DNA from: an uncultured Eubacteriales bacterium
GTDB taxonomy: Bacteria; Bacillota; Clostridia; Oscillospirales; Oscillospiraceae
Direction of reading: 5' to 3'
DNA length: 8,595 bases
Assembly: GCA_900544945.1 (NCBI GenBank)
Contig: UQXG01000097.1
Location: 1 to 8,595 of the forward strand
Shown: positions 1 to 6,019 of the stretch, one piece after another
Layout: each line of letters begins with the position of its first letter
Numbering within the stretch: position 1 is the first letter of the stretch
The notes under the pieces: generated by a model
What the model saw: only the letters and a program-made list of their open reading frames with translations
The model's database searches: none
What the model was told of the DNA's origin: nothing
Position numbers and translations under genes: made by a program

Positions 1-5
1 GCCAC

Positions 6-34
6 GCCAGTGTGAGCACTGGCTCGCAATGACA
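6..34. repeat. REP-like intergenic hairpin repeat
   Basis: A perfect 7-bp stem, GCCAGTG (6-12) and CACTGGC (17-23), with loop TGAG, is followed by TCGCAATGACA (24-34). On the other strand it reads TGTCATTGCGA then the GCCAGTG hairpin. I recognise this as resembling a dispersed noncoding repeat of bacterial intergenic regions; that is recall, not a search. It lies beyond the 3' end of the importer operon, beside the end of a different repeat element (53-88). The copy may extend left of the window. Confidence 0.6.
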
Positions 35-52
35 TGGTTCTTTGACAATCTC

Positions 53-88
53 AAATGATGAAATCATTTTATTAAGAAATAGTATTAT
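53..88 (+). repeat. Right end of hairpin-chain (MITE-like) element, copy 1
   Basis: These 36 bases match 5892-5927 with one mismatch (A at 77, G at 5916). The segment holds an AT-rich hairpin, AAATGAT / ATCATTT with loop GAA. Similarity to the other copy stops at 88, which sets the outer boundary. The stop codon of the ATPase gene occupies 95-93, so the element ends 4 bases past it. Upstream of 53 the sequence does not match the interior of the complete copy, so this copy has a different interior or is truncated. Confidence 0.8.
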
Positions 89-92
89 ATGT

Positions 93-836
93 TCAGGGAA
101 AGAGAATGAAATCTCCTGCGCCGGAGGGGGTGTCTCCCGCGTGACCCTCCACGCCGAAAACATGCCGGACATTTTCCGGGCAGAGCACCTGCTCCGGAGT
201 GCCCTGGGCATAGACACGACCGTCACAGATCATGTACAGATAATCGCAGTAGTGCGCCGCCAGCCGGAGATCGTGGATCACCATCAGAGTGTCCTTCCGG
301 GACTGCTTCAGATAGTCCATGACGAACAGCTGGTGGCGGATGTCCAGGTGGTTGGTAGGCTCATCCAGAATCAGCATCTGGGCACCCTGGGCGATGGCGC
401 GGGCAATGAAGACCATTTTTCGCTCGCCGCCGGACAGACTTTGGATATTCCGGTCGGCCAGGGCGGACACCCCCAGCTCCTCCATGGCATCGGCCACGAT
501 CTGCTTGCCGTTTTTCGAGTCCTTCCGGGCGTAAAGCCCCATGGATACCACATCCCGGACGCTGAAATTGAAGGGACAGTTGGCATCCTGACCTACATAG
601 CCCAGGCAGGAGGCCAGCTCCCGGGGAGAAAACCGGGAAATAGACTGGCCGTCCAGGGTGATGGCGCCGGCCTGGTGCCGGACGGTGCCGAAGGTGGTTT
701 TGATGAGCGTGGACTTGCCGCAGCCGTTGGCGCCCACAATGCCCACCAGCTGCCCAGGCCGGGAGGATAGGCTGACGGATTCGAGAATCTGCTTGTTTCC
801 CAGCCGGACGGCAATGGAATCATAGGAAAGAATCAT
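93..836 (-). CDS. btuD: Corrinoid ABC importer, ATP-binding protein (BtuD-like)
   Basis: This 247-residue ABC ATPase should power uptake of a corrinoid through the adjacent permease from the cytoplasmic face. It has a complete nucleotide-binding domain: Walker A GANGCGKST (35-43), Q-loop Gln83, signature LSGGE (134-138), Walker B MLILDEP (154-160), D-loop NHLD (162-165) and switch His188. Length and order fit the FecE/BtuD/FhuC family of importers for iron complexes and vitamin B12. The ATG at 836 overlaps the permease stop as ATGA and follows GGAGGTG at good spacing, so translation is probably coupled. Sequence alone would allow a siderophore or haem substrate; the cobalamin riboswitch ahead of the operon argues for corrinoid. 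It is the last gene of the operon. Confidence 0.88.
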   Translation of the reverse strand: MILSYDSIAVRLGNKQILESVSLSSRPGQLVGIVGANGCGKSTLIKTTFGTVRHQAGAITLDGQSISRFSPRELASCLGYVGQDANCPFNFSVRDVVSMGLYARKDSKNGKQIVADAMEELGVSALADRNIQSLSGGERKMVFIARAIAQGAQMLILDEPTNHLDIRHQLFVMDYLKQSRKDTLMVIHDLRLAAHYCDYLYMICDGRVYAQGTPEQVLCPENVRHVFGVEGHAGDTPSGAGDFILFP

Positions 837-1894
837 GCCTTTTCACCTCCGTAGCCGCTGCGGATCATCAGGAACATGAAGAAGGGAGCGCCGATGAAGG
901 CGGTGACAATGCCGATGGGCAGTTCCACCGCGCCGAAGGCGCACCGGGCGAAGGCATCCGCCCAGAGCAGGAAAACCCCGCCCAGCAGAGCGCTCATGGG
1001 CATAATGATCCGGTTGTCGCTGGTGCCGGAAATCAGCCGGGTCACATGGGGCACTACCAGACCCACAAAGCCGATGATGCCGGTGATGGACACGAGAGAG
1101 GCCACCACCAGAGAGCACAGCAGGAACATGGTTGACCGGAACAGCTTTACCCGCAGGCCCATGGCCGCCGCGTCCTCGTCACCCATCATCATGATGTTGA
1201 ACCGGGAGCCCATCAGGGTGAAGAGAATTGTGCCGCCGACGACGAAAATCGCCGGGGTGGCCAGGGTTTTCCACTGGGCGGCGGAAATGGAGCCCATCTG
1301 CCAGCTGTACACCGCGGCGATGCTCTCCGGACTTTTCGCCCGGAAAATCAGGTAGCTGGTGACGGCGCTCATAACGGCGTTTACAGCCGTGCCGGACAGA
1401 AGCAAGGTCACCGGCTGCAATTTCCCGCCGCCGGCCTTTTTGGCAAGATAGTAAACGGTGAAGGCGGAAAGCAGCGCTCCCAGGAAGGCGAAAGCCGTGG
1501 TCTGCCGCTGCCCGGCCAAAAAGGAAATGGGGGTCAGCAGAGCCAGGGCGGCTCCGGCGGAGGCACCGGAGGAAATGCCCAGCACATAGGGGTCGGCGAT
1601 GGGATTGAGCACCAGCGACTGCATGGCCCCGCCGCAGACGGACAGTCCCGCCCCTACCAGCAGGGCGAAGATGGTTCGGGGCAGACGAATCTGCCAGACG
1701 ATTTTCAGGTGGGTCAGAGGGAAAACCCCGGCATGGACTCGGGCATCGTCGGCGAACAGGTGGTCATACAAAATGGCGTAGACCTCCTGAAGGCTCAGCT
1801 CCGTGGAGCCGAAGCTGACGGTGACGAGCAGGGAGACAGCCACTGCCAAGGCCAGAATCAGAAAGAGGGCGGCAATCCAGACTTTCTTGCGCAT
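833..1894 (-). CDS. btuC: Corrinoid ABC importer, FecCD-family permease (BtuC-like)
   Basis: This 353-residue integral membrane protein forms the translocation path of the importer. It has the usual FecCD/BtuC length and features: an N-terminal membrane segment (about 7-27), the conserved stretch from RLPRT (70-74) through GGAMQ (88-92) and LNPIADPYVLGISSGASAG (96-114), and the late block GIIGFVGLVVPHVTRLI (272-288), with hydrophobic helices throughout. The ATG at 1894 is chosen because AAGGAG (1905-1900) lies 5 bases upstream. The in-frame GTG at 1900 overlaps that ribosome binding site and is unlikely to be used. It lies 59 bases after the binding-protein gene, across a strong hairpin, and overlaps the ATPase gene by 4 bases. 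Substrate is inferred from the riboswitch, not from the permease. Confidence 0.88.
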   Translation of the reverse strand: MRKKVWIAALFLILALAVAVSLLVTVSFGSTELSLQEVYAILYDHLFADDARVHAGVFPLTHLKIVWQIRLPRTIFALLVGAGLSVCGGAMQSLVLNPIADPYVLGISSGASAGAALALLTPISFLAGQRQTTAFAFLGALLSAFTVYYLAKKAGGGKLQPVTLLLSGTAVNAVMSAVTSYLIFRAKSPESIAAVYSWQMGSISAAQWKTLATPAIFVVGGTILFTLMGSRFNIMMMGDEDAAAMGLRVKLFRSTMFLLCSLVVASLVSITGIIGFVGLVVPHVTRLISGTSDNRIIMPMSALLGGVFLLWADAFARCAFGAVELPIGIVTAFIGAPFFMFLMIRSGYGGEKA

Positions 1895-1899
1895 AAACA

Positions 1900-1905
1900 C
1901 TCCTT
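1900..1905 (-). promoter_or_regulatory. Ribosome binding site fixing the permease start
   Basis: On the minus strand AAGGAG is followed by TGTTT and ATG. The 5-base gap fits the ATG at 1894 and excludes the GTG at 1898-1900, which overlaps the site. Confidence 0.75.
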
Positions 1906-1914
1906 AATGAAGGG

Positions 1915-1945
1915 AACGGGGATGACCGGCGCGGTCATCCCCGTT
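1915..1945 (-). other. Intercistronic hairpin between binding-protein and permease genes
   Basis: A perfect 14-bp stem (1915-1928 with 1932-1945) closes a 3-base loop. It starts 8 bases after the stop codon of the binding-protein gene and ends 9 bases before the permease ribosome binding site. No T-run follows on the minus strand, so it is not a classic intrinsic terminator. Such hairpins often protect the 3' end of the binding-protein message or give partial termination, which raises binding protein over permease; that role is inferred. Confidence 0.75.
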
Positions 1946-1953
1946 TGCGGATA

Positions 1954-2988
1954 TCAGGCGAACAGCTCCGGGTAGAAATACTCGGCCATGGTCCGGCAGG
2001 CGTTTGCCGCACGGATGTCCTGCATAACGCAGACCAGAGGAATCACCAGGAATTTGTTGTTGACCACCGCGGGGATCTCGGAGCAGGCAGGGTTGCCGGT
2101 GATGTAGGCAATCTTCTCCTCCACGGTCTGGGAGCCGTAGTCATTGATGATGATGATATCGGGATTGGCGGCCACCAAAGTCTCCACGGAGGTGTTGAAC
2201 CAGCGGGAATCCGCCTGACCCCGGGTGGTGTTGATGCCGCCTGCCAGCTCGATCAGGTTGCTTTCCAGGCCGGAGGAGGTAGTGTAGATCTGATCCTCCT
2301 TGCTGCTGTCGAAGACGAAGACCTTGGGCTTGTCCGCCTCGGCAACGCCCGCCACCTTGCCGTTGGTGTCGGCGATGGAGGCTTTCATGTCCGCAATCAG
2401 AGCGGCGGCCTTGTCCTCCACCTTGAAGATCTTGCCCAGGTTCTCGATATCGGTGTAGATGTCCTCCACGGTCTCGTCGGGGACGATGGTGCCGGTGATG
2501 GTCAGGCAGTTGATGCCTTCGCTTTCCAGCTGCTCGTAAGTGCCCCAGGAGGAGTCCTTGAAGGCGCTGACCTGACCGATCAGCAGGTCTGCCCCGCTGG
2601 CAACGGCATTCTCGTTGGAACGCTCAATTTCCGGAATGTTCGCGAAGGCATCGCTCAGTTCTTCCAGAGGAACCTCGGCAGGATTGGTGTGGACATTCTT
2701 GCCCACAATGTAGTCGCCCAGACCCAGCATGACCATGTTCTCGGCGGAGTACAGGTTGGCGCACAGCACGCCGGTGGGCATGGCGGTGAAGGTGACGGTG
2801 CGGTCGCCGTTCTGGATGACCACGGTGCCGTAGTCCTCGGCGGCGGTTTCGGCGGCAGCGGTGGTTTCGGCAGCCGGGGCAGTGGTTTCGGCGGCAGCGG
2901 TGGTGGCCTGGGGCTGGGTGCTGCCGCAGCCGGACAGGCAGGACAGGGCCAGAATCAGAGCCAGAGTCAGGCAAATGATTTTTTTCAT
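1954..2988 (-). CDS. btuF: Corrinoid-binding lipoprotein of ABC importer (BtuF-like)
   Basis: This 344-residue lipoprotein should capture corrinoid outside the membrane and deliver it to the permease. It starts MKKII with a hydrophobic signal segment and a lipobox LSGC with the lipidated cysteine at 21. Residues 22-52 form a low-complexity Thr/Ala/Glu linker. The rest resembles a periplasmic-binding-protein fold of the FepB/BtuF type: VTFTAMPTGVL (65-75), AENMVMLGLGDYIVGKN (82-98), GADLLIG (132-138), NLIELAGGIN (244-253) and ANPDIIIINDYG (274-285). The ATG at 2988 is preferred over the in-frame TTG at 3009: it follows AAAGGAA at 8 bases and gives a standard signal peptide, and the TTG lies in the T-rich tail of the upstream terminator. 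It is the first gene of the operon. Corrinoid specificity rests on the riboswitch. Confidence 0.87.
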   Translation of the reverse strand: MKKIICLTLALILALSCLSGCGSTQPQATTAAAETTAPAAETTAAAETAAEDYGTVVIQNGDRTVTFTAMPTGVLCANLYSAENMVMLGLGDYIVGKNVHTNPAEVPLEELSDAFANIPEIERSNENAVASGADLLIGQVSAFKDSSWGTYEQLESEGINCLTITGTIVPDETVEDIYTDIENLGKIFKVEDKAAALIADMKASIADTNGKVAGVAEADKPKVFVFDSSKEDQIYTTSSGLESNLIELAGGINTTRGQADSRWFNTSVETLVAANPDIIIINDYGSQTVEEKIAYITGNPACSEIPAVVNNKFLVIPLVCVMQDIRAANACRTMAEYFYPELFA

Positions 2989-2996
2989 GGGTTTTG

Positions 2997-3003
2997 TTCC
3001 TTT
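2997..3003 (-). promoter_or_regulatory. Ribosome binding site of the binding-protein gene
   Basis: AAAGGAA on the minus strand lies 8 bases before the ATG at 2988, supporting that start over the upstream TTG. It sits just after the leader terminator, so it is transcribed only on readthrough. Confidence 0.6.
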
Positions 3004-3007
3004 CTGC

Positions 3008-3044
3008 AAACAAAATGTGCGCCCTTTCCGAAAAAAGGGCGCAC
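3008..3044 (-). terminator. Intrinsic terminator of the riboswitch leader
   Basis: On the minus strand GTGCGCCCTTT (3044-3034) pairs perfectly over 11 bp with AAAGGGCGCAC (3027-3017) around a 6-base loop, and ATTTTGTTT (3016-3008) follows. It lies between the aptamer and the first structural gene, as expected for the expression platform of a transcriptional riboswitch. Confidence 0.88.
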
Positions 3045-3093
3045 GAATCTCAGGTCATCTCGTACACTCCGGTTCCGGCAGAGCTGTGTCACG

Positions 3094-3182
3094 GATTCCG
3101 GGATGTATCTGACTTAGCTGCCTGGGCAGCATCACAGTGACCGACTCGCGGAGCGTCTCACTCCCTTCCAGAGCCCGGGATC
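3094..3182 (-). promoter_or_regulatory. Cobalamin riboswitch aptamer, compact form
   Basis: Read on the minus strand, the leader holds core elements of the cobalamin riboswitch in order: TGGAAG; a short hairpin GGAG-TGAGAC-GCTCC containing the family's GTGAGA; CACTGTGA, matching the conserved ACTGTGA; a hairpin GCTGCC-CA-GGCAGC where large aptamers have a longer extension; and a B12-box-like AAGTCAGATACAT. GATCCCGGG (3182-3174) pairs with CCCGGAATC (3102-3094) at 8 of 9 positions and closes the domain. It lies between a strong promoter and a terminator, ahead of a binding-protein/permease/ATPase operon. The box is divergent from the usual AGCCAGGAGACCTGCC and the aptamer is short, so the exact class and preferred cobalamin form are open. 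Repression by ligand is inferred from the family. Confidence 0.83.
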
Positions 3183-3200
3183 CTTTTCAATTGCCTGTCC

Positions 3201-3229
3201 ATTATACGGAAACCCGGAGAAAAGGTCAA
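3201..3229 (-). promoter_or_regulatory. Strong housekeeping promoter of the corrinoid importer operon
   Basis: The minus strand reads TTGACC (3229-3224), a 17-base spacer, and a perfect TATAAT (3206-3201). Transcription should begin near 3194, about 12 bases before the aptamer closing stem, giving a leader of roughly 200 bases. The remainder of the gap up to the preceding gene (3230-3331) shows nothing I can identify; in particular, I find no clear terminator after the stop codon at 3332. Confidence 0.88.
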
Positions 3230-3331
3230 CTGTGGGAACCGATGATTTTACCTGGGAGCGGAAGGGAAAATTCGGGCAAACTGCCGTGGGAAACGCCGGA
3301 AAACCACATGCAGCGGGCTTTTTTGGGCGCT

Positions 3332-5107
3332 TTAGCTGCCGGCGGAAAGCCGGGTGCCGTCCGGAAGAAGCACATAGTCCACCTGCTCCAGGTCAATGGG
3401 CGCCTCGTTCCGCTCTCCCAGCAGCTCGATCTGGGAGCCGTCCTTCAGAACTGCGCAGGCGAAGTGCCCGTTCCACACGTAAAAGTCCGCATAGGGCAGG
3501 AGGTTACCGGCCTCGATCTGGGAGGAGGAATCCCAGGTGACGTGGCTGCTGAATTTTCGCAGCCGGAAGGAGGAAACCGGGAATTCCTCGATCACGTCCG
3601 TTCCGTCCGCCAGCCAGCCGGTGGAGGCCTTCAGGGTGGTGGGTGCGGACAGCAGCTCCAGCTCCCGGTAGTCGGTGTTGGTTTCGTCGAAGGTGACGGA
3701 AAAATGCCAGTCGCCCTCGGTCAGAATCCGGGAGGATTCCCGCCATCGATCCACATACAGGTCGGTAACGTTCAGCTCCCAGACAGAGCCAAGCTCGTAG
3801 GGACGCAGGCCGTCCTGGAAGGTCACAGAGTATTCCTCCAGCAGATCCACGGTGTTGGCAAGGCCGTCTCCGTCCGGAACCACACTGGAATTCCCGCTGC
3901 CGCCGAGGAACTGCCGGTCGGCAGTGGTAAAGGAATTCCGGTCAAAGCCCAGGTTCAGACCTTCCAGCTCCACGTCCTCCGGGGCGGTGAGGCTGAACAG
4001 AATCCGGGCAACGTACCCGTCAGTTTCCACGGATTTCACAGCCAGGGTGTAGCCGTTCTGAGTAGCACCGGCGGAAATGGCTGCCTGAGCCTCCACGTCC
4101 GCCTGGGTGGGGATTCTGGGCTGGATGGCAAAATCAACGGCATCGGCTGCCAGTTCCAGCTGCCGGTCGGTCATGGGTTTTCGCTCCACGGAGACCACCC
4201 CGCCGTCTTCGCTGTAATATTCCGGATTCACGTCCAGCTGGAGGGTCATCAGGGCTTCCCCACGGTTGCAGAGAATGTAGCCCCGCTCCTGGTTGGGGGA
4301 GCGAAGGAGCAGCACCTGGCTTCCGGCGGCGGTGGTGTAGTTCCGCTCCGTCCAGGTTCCGTCATCCACCAGGGTCACGAAGTCCCGGCTGAAGCTGTCC
4401 TGCCGGTTCCAGAAAAGCTGGCCCAGGGTGTAGGTCACTTCATAGCCCTGATCCGTCGGGAAGCGGATGTCCATGCTCAGGGTAAAGTTCCCGCTTTCAT
4501 AGCAGTGTCCGCCGGTAACATCTACGCTGACACCCGGAACGTCCCGGACGAACCGCTCCACTCCCAGCCCGTCGCAAAGCTTCCGGACGGTGGGGAAATC
4601 CAGAAGTTGGCCTTCGGGCTTCAGGCCGTACCGCGCCGCAAGCTCCTGAGCCTTGGCGTCCATCACATCCAGGTAGTTGTCCCAGTAGCCCTCGGGCAGG
4701 GTGCCGGCTTGGCTCATTTCCTCGCCCCGGGCGGTATACTCGGATTCAAAGGCGTAGAAATCCGCGCAGGCCTGGTAGGCCTTGGAGCCTTCCAGCCCTG
4801 CCAGGGACAAGGTGGTGGTGCTGACGGTGTGGGGATCCTTCACATAGACCCCATCCACCTCGGAATAGTCCCGGGTCTCGCTGCCGGTGCTGATTTTCAC
4901 GCTGGACATGCCCAGCACATACACGATGGCGCAGCCTACCAGAAGGAGGGTCAGGGCAATGAGCGCGGCGATGAGCAGGGGATACCGGGTCTTTTTGCGC
5001 TTGGGAGCCGACCTGACGGCGGTGGGGGAGAGGGCAGCGACCTCGGCCTCCTGGATTAAGTCGTCGCCGATGTACTGAAGCCCCAGAAAAATGTCCTTTC
5101 CGTTCAT
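3332..5107 (-). CDS. Single-pass membrane protein, putative partner/anti-sigma of ECF sigma factor
   Basis: This 591-residue protein has a cytoplasmic N-terminus of about 42 residues, a basic patch PKRKKTR (35-41), one membrane helix (about 43-65) and a large C-terminal part of about 525 residues that should lie outside the cell. The acidic N-terminal motif YIGDDLIQEAE (12-22) is the likely contact with the sigma factor. The outer part is rich in beta-type sequence and ends in a block with VDYVLLPDGTRL. It resembles, by recall only, DUF4179-type proteins that follow sigma factors in Firmicutes. No zinc-binding HxxxCxxC anti-sigma motif is visible. The ATG at 5107 overlaps the sigma stop as ATGA and follows AAGGAGG, so expression is coupled. 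Anti-sigma or sensor function is inferred from position and topology; the signal is unknown. Confidence 0.75.
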   Translation of the reverse strand: MNGKDIFLGLQYIGDDLIQEAEVAALSPTAVRSAPKRKKTRYPLLIAALIALTLLLVGCAIVYVLGMSSVKISTGSETRDYSEVDGVYVKDPHTVSTTTLSLAGLEGSKAYQACADFYAFESEYTARGEEMSQAGTLPEGYWDNYLDVMDAKAQELAARYGLKPEGQLLDFPTVRKLCDGLGVERFVRDVPGVSVDVTGGHCYESGNFTLSMDIRFPTDQGYEVTYTLGQLFWNRQDSFSRDFVTLVDDGTWTERNYTTAAGSQVLLLRSPNQERGYILCNRGEALMTLQLDVNPEYYSEDGGVVSVERKPMTDRQLELAADAVDFAIQPRIPTQADVEAQAAISAGATQNGYTLAVKSVETDGYVARILFSLTAPEDVELEGLNLGFDRNSFTTADRQFLGGSGNSSVVPDGDGLANTVDLLEEYSVTFQDGLRPYELGSVWELNVTDLYVDRWRESSRILTEGDWHFSVTFDETNTDYRELELLSAPTTLKASTGWLADGTDVIEEFPVSSFRLRKFSSHVTWDSSSQIEAGNLLPYADFYVWNGHFACAVLKDGSQIELLGERNEAPIDLEQVDYVLLPDGTRLSAGS

Positions 5108-5658
5108 ACAAAGATTCCCTCCTTTTCCAGGTAAGTGCAGAGCTTTGCCCGGGTGCGGCTCAGCCGCATCTGCACGGCACTTTCACTGAGTCCGTACCGG
5201 ACGGCAATTTCCGCGATGGTGTCCACATACCAGTACCGGCGCAGAAATACCACCCGGTTTTCCGGGGTCAGGGTGCGCAGAAAGGCGTCCAGGAGCATTC
5301 CCAGCTCCTTTCCGTCCCGCTGCCGCTCCCGCTGGGTATCCGGGATGCACAGCTCCATTTCCTGGGTCAGACTGACCACCTCCGCCTTGCGTTTGGCGGC
5401 GTTCTTCCAGTCCAGCCTGTCCAGGGAGAAATTCCGGCAGATTTTGGCAAGATAGGCGAAAAGATGCTGGGGTCTGCGGGGAGGAATCGTATTCCAGGCT
5501 TTCAGATAGGTGTCGCTGACGCTTTCCTCCGCATCCTGACCGCTGCGCAGAATGCCGTCCGCCAGGTGGTACAGCCGCCGTCCGTAGGTGTCGTCGGTGT
5601 GACGGATGGCATCCTCATTCCGGGCCAGGAACAGCGTAATGATTTGCATGTCTTCCAT
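5104..5658 (-). CDS. ECF-type RNA polymerase sigma factor
   Basis: This 184-residue protein should direct RNA polymerase to a small regulon, probably including its own operon. The region 2 part (about 10-85) contains AEESVSDTYLKAWNTIPP (43-60) and LFAYLAKICRNFSLDRLD (66-83). The region 4 part (about 118-175) contains a helix-turn-helix block with IAEIAVRYGLSESAVQMRLSR followed by TRAKL. Length and two-domain layout are standard for ECF factors, and there is no region 1.1 or 3. The ATG at 5658 is preceded by GAGGTG at about 7 bases. A second in-frame ATG 9 bases downstream is less well placed. The membrane protein gene follows with a 4-base overlap. Nothing in the sequence shows what activates it. 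Confidence 0.88.
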   Translation of the reverse strand: MEDMQIITLFLARNEDAIRHTDDTYGRRLYHLADGILRSGQDAEESVSDTYLKAWNTIPPRRPQHLFAYLAKICRNFSLDRLDWKNAAKRKAEVVSLTQEMELCIPDTQRERQRDGKELGMLLDAFLRTLTPENRVVFLRRYWYVDTIAEIAVRYGLSESAVQMRLSRTRAKLCTYLEKEGIFV

Positions 5659-5696
5659 AGGAGTTCACCTCACTCGTTTTTTGTTCCTCACCCTAA

Positions 5697-5724
5697 TAGA
5701 CGGATTCCGAAGGGAAAAACTCAC
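5697..5724 (-). promoter_or_regulatory. Candidate ECF-type promoter before the sigma factor gene
   Basis: The minus strand carries CGTCTA (5702-5697) about 40 bases before the sigma start. GTGAGT, with a run of T just after it, lies 16 bases further upstream (5724-5719). CGTC-type -10 elements are typical of ECF promoters, and such sigma genes are often autoregulated. The -35 assignment is weak, and no good TTGACA/TATAAT pair was found in this gap. Confidence 0.3.
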
Positions 5725-5753
5725 ACCCAAAAGAAAAAATATGGATTATTTTC

Positions 5754-5927
5754 TTATACGAGTTTTCAACAAAACGCTAAAAAGCGTTTTATTAGGCCGC
5801 AGGATTGCGGCCAGCGGCCACTGCCGCTAAAAAACGAAGTCAATACATTTCTTACCGCCGCCCAGGCGGTCTGCCGTGATACGGCAGAATAAAATGATGA
5901 AATCATTTTATTAAGGAATAGTATTAT
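5754..5927 (+). repeat. Complete hairpin-chain (MITE-like) element, copy 2
   Basis: This 174-bp noncoding element is bounded by ends shared with two other copies: its left 54 bases match 8542-8595 at 51 positions, and its right 36 bases match 53-88 at 35. It is a chain of six perfect hairpins: 5771-5790 (8-bp stem), 5795-5812 (7), 5813-5828 (6), 5854-5870 (6), 5871-5887 (7) and 5888-5912 (11). A 25-base A/T-rich stretch without hairpins (5829-5853) divides two sets of three. The outer hairpins are AT-rich and the inner ones GC-rich, a mirrored layout. The ends form an imperfect terminal inverted repeat. There is no transposase or credible ORF inside. It lies between the UvrA-like gene and the sigma factor gene. 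Confidence 0.82.
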
Positions 5928-5974
5928 TATCTCCCATTTCACCGGGAAACGCAAGGGCGTTCCGGCAAAGGAGC

Positions 5975-6008
5975 AGCCCAGGGCGTCCTCTTGGGGGCAC
6001 CCTGGGCT
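5975..6008 (-). terminator. Hairpin after the UvrA-like gene, possible terminator
   Basis: AGCCCAGGG (5975-5983) and CCCTGGGCT (6000-6008) form a 9-bp perfect stem 11 bases beyond the stop codon of the UvrA-like gene. The T-run after it on the minus strand is poor (GCTCCTTT), so termination may be weak. A second, bulged hairpin (about 5942-5965) follows. Confidence 0.5.
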
Positions 6009-6019
6009 TTCCAAACCGA

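Noticed and set aside
1945..3117. A 390-codon open frame on the plus strand opposite the binding-protein gene
   Set aside because: It runs against the lipoprotein gene and through the riboswitch leader. Its Gly/Ser-rich stretch is only the complement of the Thr/Ala linker codons.
3311..3334. The T-run at 3319-3324 as a terminator after the membrane protein gene
   Set aside because: The flanking GCGGGC and GGGCGC are not complementary as an inverted repeat, so no stem forms.
3339..3360. A 21-base identity (CGGCGGAAAGCCGGGTGCCGT) between the end of the membrane protein gene and the UvrA-like gene near 7600-7620
   Set aside because: Both sites encode Gly-Thr-Arg-Leu-Ser-Ala in frame with the same preferred codons, and neither flank is similar. 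Chance convergence from codon bias is the simpler reading.
4922..4936. LVGC in the membrane protein as a possible lipobox
   Set aside because: It lies in the middle of a membrane helix behind a 42-residue charged N-terminus, not at the end of a signal peptide.
3137..5059. A 640-codon open frame on the plus strand opposite the membrane protein gene
   Set aside because: It is antisense to a gene with a good ribosome binding site, sigma-factor coupling and a membrane helix. Its translation is Gly/Val/Gln-rich with no recognisable domain, as expected from the opposite strand of GC-rich coding DNA.
5766..6014. An 82-codon minus-strand open frame across the repeat element
   Set aside because: It runs through repeat hairpins and the terminator region, has no ribosome binding site that I can see, and no recognisable motif.
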